NCBI GenBank assembly: GCA_017443265.1
Contig: JAFSOU010000101.1
Span: 1-48,307, forward strand
DNA length: 48,307 nt
Source of the DNA: Bacteroidales bacterium
GTDB lineage: Bacteria > Bacteroidota > Bacteroidia > Bacteroidales > P3
Direction: 5' to 3'
Part shown: piece after piece, positions 7,802-18,335 of the stretch
Layout: each line of letters begins with the position of its first letter
Position numbering within the stretch: position 1 is the stretch's first letter
The notes under the pieces: model-generated
What the model was told of the DNA's origin: nothing
Database searches by the model: none
Seen by the model: the letters and a program-made list of their open reading frames with translations, nothing else
Made by a program: the position numbers and the translations under genes

Positions 7802-7852
7802 TATATTTGCAAAATCAATTACGGAAAAAGTCGTTACGAAAAAATACGTAAT
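7802..7852 (+). promoter_or_regulatory. Promoter -7 box and 5' untranslated hairpin of the ATPase gene
   Basis: TATATTTG (7802-7809) is a good -7 box. No clear TTTG is found at the right distance upstream. Between it and the ATG, ATTACG (7818-7823) can pair with CGTAAT (7847-7852), which abuts the start codon. The enclosed word AAAAAGTCGTTACGAAAAA recurs at 7572 and, in part, at 9247. Confidence 0.55.
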
Positions 7853-8920
7853 ATGGAAAATCCTTTCAAATTCGGCACTATAGTGGAGGAAGAGTACTTC
7901 ACCGACAGGGTGAATGAGGTAGCTTATATCACCCAGTTTATCAATAGTGCAAATCATCTGATACTAATCAGTCCGCGACGTTTCGGCAAAAGCAGCGTGG
8001 TGGCCAAGGCCGTGAAACAGAGTGGCCGCAAGCATATCACGATAAACCTGCAGCAGGTAACGTCGGTTTCCGACCTTTCGTCCAAACTGCTGAAAGAGTT
8101 TTTCAAAGTGCATCCCGTTGAACGGGTTCGCCATTTGATAACCCATTTCCGCATAATACCCACAATTTCCTCAAATCCCGTTAGCGGAGCTATGGAGGTG
8201 TCGTTCCAGCCAGGTGTGAATGAAATCACACTGCTCGAAGATGTTCTTGCTCTTATAGAAAAAGCCCATTCGGAGAACGACAGGATGATTGTGGTGCTTG
8301 ACGAATTTCAGGAGATTTGCGGTCTTGCAAAGAATCTCGACCGCCAAATGCGATCCATTATGCAACAGCAAAAGCACATCAACTATATCATGCTTGGAAG
8401 TCAGGAGAGTATGATGAGCGACATTTTTGAAAACAAAAAGTCGCCATTCTATCATTTCGGTGAACTTATGCGGTTGGGCCGACTGCCCTACGACGATTTT
8501 CACCGATACCTGTCGGAACGACTGGCAGAACAGTTCCCCGACAGTAATAACCAACTGGCCGACCGCATTTTGCAGTACACCTCTTGTCATCCGTATTATT
8601 CACAACAGTTGGCGGCAAACGTGTGGCAGGTAGGGGTTTTGCAACCCAACACCGAAGATCCTTTCAAAAGCGCTGTGGAACATATAGTTACCACCCACGG
8701 ACTAGATTATGAGCGGCTGTGGATGAATTTCAACCGCACAAACAAGTGGATTATGCAACGTTTGGCGGCGGGCAAGCCCCTACAAAACAGCGACTATCGC
8801 ACAAGCACCGTGTATAGTGCCCTGAAACGGCTTCAGAAAGATGGTTATGTGATTTATACCGACCGCTATGAACTGGAGGATCCGTTTTTCCTTGAATGGA
8901 TAATGGCTAACAACCATTAA
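7853..8920 (+). CDS. AAA-type ATPase (ATPase_2 / STAND-like P-loop protein)
   Basis: A 355-residue ATP-binding protein of a group found in many copies in Bacteroidota. It opens MENPFKFGTIVEEEYFTDR, typical of the family. The P-loop is SPRRFGKSS (40-48), Walker B is IVVLDEFQE (146-154), a sensor region is MLGSQESMM (180-188), and a winged-helix-like C-terminus contains TSTVYSALKRLQKDGYV. The start at 7853 is preferred over an upstream TTG/ATG frame because the promoter box at 7802 lies inside the longer version. Function is unknown for this family; defence or DNA-linked roles have been proposed for relatives. It is flanked by 189-bp direct repeats, a sign of duplication or mobility. Confidence 0.88.
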   Translation: MENPFKFGTIVEEEYFTDRVNEVAYITQFINSANHLILISPRRFGKSSVVAKAVKQSGRKHITINLQQVTSVSDLSSKLLKEFFKVHPVERVRHLITHFRIIPTISSNPVSGAMEVSFQPGVNEITLLEDVLALIEKAHSENDRMIVVLDEFQEICGLAKNLDRQMRSIMQQQKHINYIMLGSQESMMSDIFENKKSPFYHFGELMRLGRLPYDDFHRYLSERLAEQFPDSNNQLADRILQYTSCHPYYSQQLAANVWQVGVLQPNTEDPFKSAVEHIVTTHGLDYERLWMNFNRTNKWIMQRLAAGKPLQNSDYRTSTVYSALKRLQKDGYVIYTDRYELEDPFFLEWIMANNH

Positions 8921-9057
8921 AACAGGCGTTTTGTTTTACACGCATCGGACGTGCATCCCTAATACCTCGCCACGCAGCTGAATTCGGAGTATCCCTCTTT
9001 GTTTTCGGGGAAGACGATTTTCTTGGCTTTTTTCGGATTGTGCGGGCGTGCCCCTTG
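8921..9057. other. Non-coding DNA between the ATPase gene and repeat B
   Basis: No gene is supported. A small GGGC/GCCC hairpin (GGGCGTGCCC, 9043-9052) lies just before repeat B. Confidence 0.4.
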
Positions 9058-9246
9058 CCATAGACGTGCGGAATCTCATTTTTTTTTCGACTTTCCGCTG
9101 GTTTACGGTAATCAAAAAAACGAAAATGTTGTTATATTTTCTGAGATTAGGCATAAAAATAGAATTACAGAAAAATAAAACACTGTTTTATGCTTTTATT
9201 TTTCTGAAACCACTCTGCTGGCTTAATATCTTTTTCGTGCTTTTCG
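9058..9246 (+). repeat. 189-bp direct repeat, copy B (right of the ATPase gene)
   Basis: Same orientation and length as copy A at 7351-7539, with about five mismatches. It is followed directly by AAAAAAGTCGTTACG (9247-9261), which in copy A lies 31 bases further on. The 157 bases from 9247 to htpG hold no gene. Confidence 0.9.
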
Positions 9247-9403
9247 AAAAAAGTCGTTACGCAATTATTCGAAACAAAGGAATGGCTTTGTAGATAGTGG
9301 TTTACCGCACAAAAGAGTAAAAATCTGCCAAAATGTCACTCCGCAGCCGCTGGAACGGGTTTTGCATATCCTTTTTCCGTAAACAATAAACGAAAAAAAC
9401 GAT

Positions 9404-11281
9404 ATGAAAGGCAATATTAACGTTCAGACGGAGAACATTTTCCCTGTTATAAAGAAATTCCTGTACTCCGACCACGAGATTTTCCTGCGCGAGCTTATCT
9501 CCAACGCCACCGACGCCACACAGAAACTGAAAGCCCTCACCTCGATGGGACAGGCACAGGTGGAGCTGGGCGACCTTACCATAGAAGTGAAGATTGACGG
9601 CAAAAAGCTGATAATCAGCGACCGAGGCATAGGCATGTCGCAGGAGGAGGTGGAGAAATACATCAACCAGATTGCTTTTTCGGGCGCCGAGGACTTTCTG
9701 GAAAAATACAAAAACGTTTCCGAAAACCTTATCGGACATTTCGGGCTGGGTTTCTACTCGGCATTTATGGTGGCCGACAAGGTGGAAATACGCACCAAGT
9801 CGTACACCGACGCACCCGCAGTGCAGTGGGTGTGCGACGGCTCGCCCGAGTTCACCATGCAAGAAACCGACAAAGCCGACCGCGGCACCGACATCATACT
9901 GCACATCTCCGACGACTGCAAGGAGTTCCTCGAAGAACGACGCATTCTGGAGCTGCTCAACAAATACTGCCGCTTTATGCCCGTGCCCATCCGTTTCGGC
10001 GATGAGAGCTACTGGGAGGACTCCGAAACCGAGAAGGACAAGGACGGCAAACCCAAACGCGTGGAGAAAAAGCGTCCCCGCATAATAAACGACACCGAAC
10101 CGGCGTGGAAAAAGACTCCTGCCAATTTGACAGACGAGGACTACCGCAAGTTCTACCACCAGCTCTACCCCATGAATTTCGAAGACCCTCTGTTCCAGAT
10201 ACATCTGAACGTGGACTACCCCTTCAACCTCACCGGAATACTCTATTTCCCCAAGGTGAAACGCACCGTGGACCCCAAGCAGAACCGCATACAGCTGTAC
10301 TGCAATCAGGTGTTCGTAACCGACTCGGTGGAAGGTGTTGTGCCCGAATATCTTATGCTACTGCACGGTGTGCTCGACTCGCCCGACATACCCCTCAACG
10401 TTAGCCGCTCGTACCTGCAAAGCGACAGCAACGTGAAAAAAATATCGTCGCACATAAGCAAAAAAGTGGCCGACAAACTGGAGGAGCTTTTCAAGAACAA
10501 CCGCGAGGACTTTGAAAAGAAATGGGACGACATCAAGATTTTCATCGAATACGGCATGCTCAGCGACGAGAAATTCTACGAACGTGCCGAAAAATTCGCG
10601 CTTTTCAAAAACACCGACGACAAATATTTCACCTTCGACGAGTACAAAACCCGCATCGAGCCGCTGCAGAAAGACAAGGACAAAGTGCTGGTTTACCTCT
10701 ACGCCACCAACAAGGAGGAGCAGTACTCCTACATAGCCAAAGCCAAAGAAAAAGGCTACGACGTGCTGGTGTTGGACTCCATTTTGGACAGCCATTTCGT
10801 AAACCTGCTCGAACGAAAATTCGAACAGACACGTTTTGTGCGCGTGGACAGCGACGTGGTGGAGAAACTCATCCCCAAGGAGGACTCAATCCCCGAAAAA
10901 CTCTCCACCGAGGAGAAAGACAAACTGAAACCCATCATCGAGAAAGAGGTTGACACCAAAAAGATAACCGTGCTGCTCGAAAGCCTCGAAGAGAGCGACC
11001 AGCCGATGGTCATCACCCAGAACGAGTTTATGCGCCGCTACAAAGAGATGAGCATGATCGGCGGCGGCGGAATGGGATTCTACGGCGAGATGCCCGAGAG
11101 CTACAACCTTGTGGTGAACATCAACCACCCGCTGATAGGTCAGATACTGAACACCGACGACGAGGAGAAACAGAAAGAGCTCGTGTGCCAGCTCACCGAC
11201 CTCGCGCTACTCAGCAACGGCCTACTGAAAGGCGAAGCCCTCAACAAATTCATCGACCGAAGCGTGAAAATCATCCATTGA
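9404..11281 (+). CDS. htpG: Molecular chaperone Hsp90 (HtpG)
   Basis: A 625-residue cytoplasmic ATP-dependent chaperone. The GHKL ATPase domain shows the N box with E30, N34 and D37 (FLRELISNATDA), the motif SDRGIGM (about 72-78) and the ATP-lid glycines GHFGLGFYSAF. The middle domain contains the conserved arginine region around NVSRSYLQSD. The C-terminal dimerisation domain runs from about residue 500. Length is close to E. coli HtpG (624). It is monocistronic, with a strong terminator 27 bases past the stop. No classical promoter box is obvious in the 157 bases upstream. Confidence 0.98.
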   Translation: MKGNINVQTENIFPVIKKFLYSDHEIFLRELISNATDATQKLKALTSMGQAQVELGDLTIEVKIDGKKLIISDRGIGMSQEEVEKYINQIAFSGAEDFLEKYKNVSENLIGHFGLGFYSAFMVADKVEIRTKSYTDAPAVQWVCDGSPEFTMQETDKADRGTDIILHISDDCKEFLEERRILELLNKYCRFMPVPIRFGDESYWEDSETEKDKDGKPKRVEKKRPRIINDTEPAWKKTPANLTDEDYRKFYHQLYPMNFEDPLFQIHLNVDYPFNLTGILYFPKVKRTVDPKQNRIQLYCNQVFVTDSVEGVVPEYLMLLHGVLDSPDIPLNVSRSYLQSDSNVKKISSHISKKVADKLEELFKNNREDFEKKWDDIKIFIEYGMLSDEKFYERAEKFALFKNTDDKYFTFDEYKTRIEPLQKDKDKVLVYLYATNKEEQYSYIAKAKEKGYDVLVLDSILDSHFVNLLERKFEQTRFVRVDSDVVEKLIPKEDSIPEKLSTEEKDKLKPIIEKEVDTKKITVLLESLEESDQPMVITQNEFMRRYKEMSMIGGGGMGFYGEMPESYNLVVNINHPLIGQILNTDDEEKQKELVCQLTDLALLSNGLLKGEALNKFIDRSVKIIH

Positions 11282-11307
11282 CAATTTTTTTTCATGTTTT
11301 GTTTTTT

Positions 11308-11338
11308 GGCGATTGTGTTTTTCACAATCGCCTTTTTT
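11308..11338 (+). terminator. Intrinsic terminator after htpG
   Basis: A perfect 10-bp stem, GGCGATTGTG (11308-11317) with CACAATCGCC (11323-11332), is followed by six Ts. Confidence 0.92.
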
Positions 11339-11424
11339 ATTGAAAAAAAAATTTTTGGCTTGGTGACTGCCGTGTTGGAAAACATTTTTTGTTGGTGACA
11401 GTACATAAATCCAATTTTTTTGTG

Positions 11425-11432
11425 TAAATTTG
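11425..11432 (+). promoter_or_regulatory. Promoter -7 box for the DUF4190-like cluster
   Basis: TAAATTTG followed by C fits the -7 consensus. No TTTG is present at the expected distance, so the -33 part is weak. Confidence 0.45.
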
Positions 11433-11544
11433 CAAAATGTGCCCATGTATGGTTTTAAATGTACATCGGTGCTAAAAAGGAAAGAAACCATAACAAAATC
11501 AAGGTGTTGCAAAACCGAGATTGAGAAAAATGACAAGTGCAATT

Positions 11545-11925
11545 ATGGACGAATATCCGCAAGAATACCAGCAACAAACCACCCCGCCGCAGGCCGACTC
11601 GCGTCCGTTACTGCCCAAAGCGGTAACAGGATTGGTTTTGGGAATTTGTTCGCTTGTCAATGGCAGCACACCGCTGTCGGGCCTCGTCTTGGCAATAATA
11701 GGTCTTGTAAAATCGAGAGAGGCATTGGAGATTGAAGACGAATACCCCAGTTATTACAAGGGCAGAGAATTGGCAATTGGAGGCAAAATCACCTCGACAG
11801 TAGGTCTGATTGTCGGCATTTTCTCTTTCATCTTTTATGCCTTTTATTTTTTCATAATCTTGTATCCCTTTTTAGACCTTGATTGGGAATGGTTGGATTA
11901 TCTGTTATTGGATAGTGATATATGA
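11545..11925 (+). CDS. DUF4190-like small membrane protein, paralogue 1
   Basis: A 126-residue protein with a hydrophilic Q/P-rich head (MDEYPQEYQQQTTPPQA) and two hydrophobic segments (about 34-58 and 81-112). Between them is a cytoplasmic-type loop, KSREALEIEDEYPSYYKG. An acidic tail (DLDWEWLDYLLLDSDI) follows. The pattern GLVLGICSL...GLVLAIIGLVKSREAL and GGKITSTVGLIVG is that of DUF4190 and resembles the topology of dispanin/CD225 proteins. ATGs at 11530 and 11545 are both possible; the latter matches the MEDY starts of the two paralogues. It is the first of three tandem copies. The role is unknown. Confidence 0.82.
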   Translation: MDEYPQEYQQQTTPPQADSRPLLPKAVTGLVLGICSLVNGSTPLSGLVLAIIGLVKSREALEIEDEYPSYYKGRELAIGGKITSTVGLIVGIFSFIFYAFYFFIILYPFLDLDWEWLDYLLLDSDI

Positions 11926-11960
11926 TTTAATTCGAAAAAACTAATAAAACATATTGAATC

Positions 11961-12356
11961 ATGGAAGATTACACAAACAACGAACTGCCTATGGAACAGC
12001 CCCCCATGCCTGTTCAGTCGGAAACACCGCAAAATAATGATTACTATCAGCCTGGCCAAGGCGGAAAGCTGCCCGGCGCGGTGGCATCTATGGTTTTGGG
12101 AATTGTGTCACTTGTTGTGAGTTGTAGTTGTATCCCTTTGGCAGGCATTATTGTAGGAGCCTTGGGACTTTCGAAAGCCAAAAAATCTTTCTCCCTCGAC
12201 GAGCAATATCCCCACTACTACTCCGGCCGCGGTTTTGCCACAACAGGCAAGATAACGTCGCTCGTCGGTTTGCTGCTGGGTATTGCAACCACAATATTCT
12301 GGGTGGTGTATATTTTGGGACTTGTGTGGTTGGCAGAAAATGGCCCCGTTTTATAA
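11961..12356 (+). CDS. DUF4190-like small membrane protein, paralogue 2
   Basis: A 131-residue paralogue of its two neighbours. The head is MEDYTNNELPMEQPPMP, then AVASMVLGIVSLVVSCSCIPLAGIIVGALGL forms the first membrane segment. The loop SKAKKSFSLDEQYPHYYSGRG and a second segment ending WVVYILGLVWLAENGPVL follow. Unlike copies 1 and 3 it lacks the acidic tail, and it carries a cysteine pair in the first membrane segment that could be lipid-modified, which is speculation. It lies 35 bases after paralogue 1 and 73 before paralogue 3 and is probably co-transcribed. Confidence 0.82.
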   Translation: MEDYTNNELPMEQPPMPVQSETPQNNDYYQPGQGGKLPGAVASMVLGIVSLVVSCSCIPLAGIIVGALGLSKAKKSFSLDEQYPHYYSGRGFATTGKITSLVGLLLGIATTIFWVVYILGLVWLAENGPVL

Positions 12357-12429
12357 TAAACATCCATTTCCATGAGTTTTTAAACAATTTGTAAATAAAT
12401 AATTATCAATCTAATAAATTTTTATAAAA

Positions 12430-12816
12430 ATGGAAGATTATATAAAAGACGAACAGCCGATGGAGCAGCAATATGATAACTACCAGCAGCCCGCTCAGGG
12501 AGAAACCCTGCCCAACGCTGTGGCGGGTATGGTTTTGGGAATATGCTCGCTGGTTCTAGGCTGCCCCGTTGTGGGACTAATCCTCGCCATCATCGGCCTG
12601 TCGAAATCGAAAAGAGCTTTAGCCACCGACGCCCAATACCCTGGCTATTACAAAGGCATAGGCTTCGCCAAAGCTGGCAAAATCACCTCCATAGTAGGAA
12701 TAGTGATGGGTATTTTTGTCATCATTTTCTTTGTGCTATATGTGGCTTTAATAGCCTATCTGATAAGCGAGGGATATGATGTTGAGGATAGTATATACGA
12801 TTTGGATATTGATTAG
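12430..12816 (+). CDS. DUF4190-like small membrane protein, paralogue 3
   Basis: A 128-residue paralogue starting MEDYIKDEQPMEQQYDNYQQ. Two membrane segments are separated by SKSKRALATDAQYPGYYKGIG, and an acidic end follows (EGYDVEDSIYDLDID). It is closer to copy 1 than to copy 2 in its tail. The repeated core word YPxYYxG and the conserved KAGKITSIVG motif define the family. It is followed after 33 bases by a DUF2752 gene, so the four small membrane proteins may form one unit. Confidence 0.82.
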   Translation: MEDYIKDEQPMEQQYDNYQQPAQGETLPNAVAGMVLGICSLVLGCPVVGLILAIIGLSKSKRALATDAQYPGYYKGIGFAKAGKITSIVGIVMGIFVIIFFVLYVALIAYLISEGYDVEDSIYDLDID

Positions 12817-12849
12817 CCATTTGTGTAAAGCTTTTCTACCTTATTCCCT

Positions 12850-13095
12850 ATGCATAACTGCATAGCGTGTCCCACCTGCGGTTTCCAGCGGGCAGTGGTA
12901 CTTTTTGCCGACGGACAGTGGTGGGAAGCGCTCAAGCAGTTCCCGCCCATGCCCGCACTTGTGGTAACACTGCTGTGGCTGTTGGTGGCTTTGGTGGCAA
13001 GGCGTAAAGTGCTGACAAAACCCTTTGCCATTTTGCTCTGGACCGACCTCGCAATGTTGATTTTCAACTGCGTTTACCAGAATATTATAAACTGA
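12850..13095 (+). CDS. DUF2752 domain membrane protein
   Basis: An 81-residue protein. The start MHNCIACPTCGFQRA holds the DUF2752 signature (CPxCGxxRA, residues 7-15), followed by two hydrophobic segments (about 35-50 and 60-78). The cysteines (C4, C7, C10) could bind a metal or form a disulfide, but the family has no known biochemical role. The protein has the usual family length. It directly follows three DUF4190-like genes on the same strand, an association that suggests shared function at the inner membrane. Confidence 0.85.
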   Translation: MHNCIACPTCGFQRAVVLFADGQWWEALKQFPPMPALVVTLLWLLVALVARRKVLTKPFAILLWTDLAMLIFNCVYQNIIN

Positions 13096-13168
13096 GGCTG
13101 TTTTATTCCTATTTCTTTACCGCAAGTGCAGCCTGCGGCACAACGAAATCGCTTTCATCATCCAACTA

Positions 13169-13836
13169 CTACTTCGGATTATCGGTCGAAAAAGGCGTGG
13201 TTTTGGGCCTTACTATCGAAAAGGCACGGAGCTCTGGAAATATCACTTGTTCGAAATTTTCTTTTGTAACAACGCGGTAGTGCGGCTTGTATTCGGCCTT
13301 GAATTGCGGCGAGTGCACCCACACGTATTGGCCTTGGGCAAGGATGCTTTCGATATAAAGCGAGTCCTGACTGAAATTGTCGAGCTGTATGTCGCTGCTT
13401 ATGATATAATCCACCACCAGCCTCCACTGCGAGCGAAATTCCTCGATAGGCATGTCGCCCTTTGTTTGCGACGACCGCATAAAACAGTCGGCAAGCATTT
13501 CTGTGGAAATGCGTGTTTCTTCGGCCCCTATTATGTCGAGGTTTACCCTGACAAATTTGTCCGAAATGCCAAGATACTGCACCGTGGGGAATTTGTTGTC
13601 GAAATCCTGTTTCAGTTCTTCTTCGATATAGGCTATGACCTTGGCGGAATCGGTAACAAGGTGTTCCGGTCCGTACACCGCCTGATAAAAACTTTTGTAT
13701 ATGTCCTGCAAAGTGCTTTTTGGAAAAGCGCCGATATTCGACTCCACAAAAGCTTTTATTCTTACAGAGTCGAGGCTTTGCGCCGAAAGCAGTGTCGTTG
13801 CAACAAGCGATAGCAGGAAAAACGTCAGGCGTTTCA

Positions 13837-13837
<1 letters not shown>
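13169..13837 (-). CDS. Exported protein of unknown function in the ettA operon
   Basis: A 222-residue protein with a clear signal peptide (MKRLTFFLLSLVATTLLSAQ). The mature part contains a conserved-looking block FPKSTLQDIYKSFYQ...YGPEHLV and later FMRSSQTKGDMP. I have the impression of a Bacteroidota-only family but cannot name it. No catalytic motif is evident. It should be periplasmic or outer-membrane associated. Its ATG overlaps the ettA stop by one base (TAATG on the minus strand), so the two are translationally coupled, an odd pairing of an exported protein with a translation factor. Confidence 0.75.
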
Positions 13838-15513
<1,676 letters not shown>

Positions 15514-15819
15514 AATTATTGTTTTTAGTTGAAAGTGCAAAGATACGATTTTTTTGGGAAATAGGAGGCAGTATTCCGAGGGCTGAGGGCAGATTGTTGT
15601 TTGCAGTTTTGAGTTTTGCTGTTAATCTTCAGTTGTTAGGGATTTGTAATCCGCAACGATGAATAAAGGAATTTGAAATCCTCGTACTACATTGTGTAGG
15701 ATTGCTAAACCGATGCAGCCAGTATTTCAACTTTCAATTCTGGACTTTCAACCATGTCGGTACGCCCCTATGGGCAAAAAAATCATTGTCCCTACTGACA
15801 ACTGACCACTATCAACCAA
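15514..15819. other. Intergenic region between ettA and priA
   Basis: About 300 bases without a supported gene. It holds the ettA promoter at its left end and low-complexity words of the kind AACTTTCAA and CTGACAACTGACC towards the priA stop, as in several other gaps of this window. Confidence 0.5.
15538..15545 (-). promoter_or_regulatory. Promoter -7 box of ettA
   Basis: TATCTTTG followed by C on the minus strand, 25 bases before the ATG. No TTTG lies at the -33 position. Confidence 0.55.
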
Positions 15820-18306
15820 TTACATCGGGTCCACGTCTGGAATGAAACGCAGGCGGCTGTATTCTTTTTTGTTCAGCAACTGTCCCGCAATCTCGTTGAT
15901 TTTCCGTTTTGCTTCGCCAAGCGGGAAACCTTTTTCGAGACGTATCATAATGTTTTTTATGAACATATTGCGGACACGCGACACCATCGGGTATTCGGGC
16001 CCCACTACGCGTTGTGCGAAAGACTGCCGCAATGCGAACGACAGCTCTGCAGCGGCTTTGTCGAGCACTTTGGCGTCGATATGTTTCAATGTGAGGTAGA
16101 TAAGTTTGCTATATGGCGGATATCCGAAGATGCGCCGCTCGTTTATCTGATTGTTATACATGGCCTTGTAATCGTTGTGCACCACGTAATCTATCACCTG
16201 ATGTGTGGGGTTGTAGGTCTGTATAATCACCAATCCCTGTTTTTTGTGCCGTCCAGCGCGGCCGCTCACCTGAGTCATCTGTTGGAAACTGCGTTCGAAA
16301 GCTCTGAAATCGGGGAACGAAATCATATTGTCGGCACTCATAATGCCCACCACGCTCACGTTGTCGAAATCCAGACCTTTGGTTATCATCTGTGTGCCTA
16401 CAAGTATGTCGATGTTGCGGTCTTCGAAACGGTTGATGATGTCCACATACTTGCTTTTGCCGCTGGAAACGGAGTCGAGGTCGAGACGGTCGATACGGGC
16501 TTCGGGAAAAACTATGGACAGTTCGTCCTCAATTTTCTCGGTGCCGAAACCTCTCATTTTCAGGTAGGTGTTGTGGCATTGCGGGCATTCGGACGGCACT
16601 GGTATGGAATAGCCGCAGTAGTGGCACCGCAGGCTGTTGGTCTGTTTGTGGTAAACAAGCGACACATCGCAATGGGTACAGTTGGGAATCCAGCCGCAGG
16701 TGGGACATTCGAGGCGAAGCGAGAAACCACGACGGTTCTGGAAAAGTATCACCTGCTCGTTATTCTTCAGTGCTTCGCCTATAGCATCGAGCAACATTTT
16801 GGAGAAAAACGAACGCACGCTGCCTTTGCGGTCGTTCTGCCTCATATCGGCAATGCGTATTTCGGGCATGAGCACGTCGCCGTAGCGTTTGTCCATCTCC
16901 ACAAGGGTGTATTTGCCCGACTTAGCGTTGAAATATGTCTCAACCGAAGGCGTGGCGGTGCCCAGAACCACCTTGGCGCCACATTTGTGGGCAAGGTATA
17001 TGGAGGCGTCGCGGGCGTTGTAGCGCGGTGCAGGCTCGTATTGTTTGTACGATGGGTCGTGTTCCTCGTCGATTATCACAAGTCCCAAGTTTTTGAATGG
17101 CAAGAACATTGCCGAGCGTGCCCCTATCAGCACCTGATAGCCGCCGTTTTCCGGACAGAGGGTTTTGGTCCACACCTCGGCACGCTCGTTTGGTGAGAAT
17201 TTGGAGTGGTAAACGCCCACCTTGGTCCCGAAATACTTGCGCAGACGGTTGATAATCTGTGCAGTAAGGGCAATTTCGGGCAACAAGTACAGCACCTGTT
17301 TGCCCTGTTTCACCACCTCGTTGATGAGTTTGATGTAAAGTTCGGTCTTTCCACTCGACGTAACTCCGTGTACCAGTGTTATTTGCTTGGATTCGGGGTT
17401 GTTTATGTCCATCTTCTCAAAAGCGTTACGTTGTTGTTCCGACAGTTTTATGTTGCTCACGTTCAGAGTCTTGTCCACATCGATAAGACGGCTTTCCTGT
17501 TGGTCGTAGGCTGTCAGCACTCCGTTTTTAATAAGGGTTTTCAGTGCCGAGGCGGATAAGTCTTTGTCGCTGGTGAAAAGGCTTTTGCGGATAGGCATTT
17601 TGCCAAAGTCGGTCTGTTGGAAGAATTTCAGCATCACCTCGAGTTGTTTGTGAGACGAGGCTTTGCTTTCGAGGCTGTCGAACAGCTCGCGCCCTTTTTC
17701 GGGTTCCAGATACTCGGGACTGAGGCGCAGGTAAGTCTCTGTTTTCGGGGTGTAACGCTGTTTCAGCTCCTCGTCCATAATGATGATTTTTTTTTCGATC
17801 ATCGTCTTGAGGAGAGGCAATATCTTTTTAAAATTCAACGTTTTGGTAATATCCGAAACTTTGGCGGTGCCGTTTGTCGAAAGCAGTTCAAGGATTTTCA
17901 ACTCGTTTGCCGAGAGGTCGCTTATCTCGCCTGAAAAATCGGGGTGCACCTCGATAAACGACTCGCTTTGAAGACGGTAGGCCGACGGCAGTGCCACAGC
18001 CATCACATCGCCCACGCAACACATATAATATTGTGCAATCCACTCCCAAAATTCGAGCTGCAGCTCGGTAACAACCGGCTGAGGGTCGAGTATGCCGAGA
18101 ATGTATTTCACGTTGGCGTAGTCGGGAGCCTGCTGATGCACTTTGCGGACCACGGCGCTATACACTTTGGAGCCGCCGAACTGCACCACAACGCGCTGTC
18201 CCACCATTATGCCGTCGTTATATTCCAACGGCACACGGTAGGTGTAGTATTGTGGCAGATGCAGCGGCAAAACCACATCCACAAAGTATGTAACCAGCTC
18301 GCCCAT
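15820..18306 (-). CDS. priA: Primosomal protein N' (replication restart helicase PriA)
   Basis: PriA recognises stalled forks and reloads the replisome. The 828-residue protein has the N-terminal DNA-binding domain (about 1-105). The helicase core has P-loop GVTSSGKTE (about residue 317) and DEEH box IIDEEHDPSYKQ (about 410). The inserted zinc-binding region has CPTCGWIPNCTHC, CHYCG and CPQCHNTY (about 530-580). Helicase motifs V-VI follow (GTQMITKGLDFDNV, QVSGRAGR). All parts are intact. It lies 29 bases downstream of a META-domain lipoprotein gene and may be co-transcribed with it. Confidence 0.97.
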   Translation of the reverse strand: MGELVTYFVDVVLPLHLPQYYTYRVPLEYNDGIMVGQRVVVQFGGSKVYSAVVRKVHQQAPDYANVKYILGILDPQPVVTELQLEFWEWIAQYYMCCVGDVMAVALPSAYRLQSESFIEVHPDFSGEISDLSANELKILELLSTNGTAKVSDITKTLNFKKILPLLKTMIEKKIIIMDEELKQRYTPKTETYLRLSPEYLEPEKGRELFDSLESKASSHKQLEVMLKFFQQTDFGKMPIRKSLFTSDKDLSASALKTLIKNGVLTAYDQQESRLIDVDKTLNVSNIKLSEQQRNAFEKMDINNPESKQITLVHGVTSSGKTELYIKLINEVVKQGKQVLYLLPEIALTAQIINRLRKYFGTKVGVYHSKFSPNERAEVWTKTLCPENGGYQVLIGARSAMFLPFKNLGLVIIDEEHDPSYKQYEPAPRYNARDASIYLAHKCGAKVVLGTATPSVETYFNAKSGKYTLVEMDKRYGDVLMPEIRIADMRQNDRKGSVRSFFSKMLLDAIGEALKNNEQVILFQNRRGFSLRLECPTCGWIPNCTHCDVSLVYHKQTNSLRCHYCGYSIPVPSECPQCHNTYLKMRGFGTEKIEDELSIVFPEARIDRLDLDSVSSGKSKYVDIINRFEDRNIDILVGTQMITKGLDFDNVSVVGIMSADNMISFPDFRAFERSFQQMTQVSGRAGRHKKQGLVIIQTYNPTHQVIDYVVHNDYKAMYNNQINERRIFGYPPYSKLIYLTLKHIDAKVLDKAAAELSFALRQSFAQRVVGPEYPMVSRVRNMFIKNIMIRLEKGFPLGEAKRKINEIAGQLLNKKEYSRLRFIPDVDPM

Positions 18307-18335
18307 AAAACGTTATTAAAACCCCAATGGGATTT

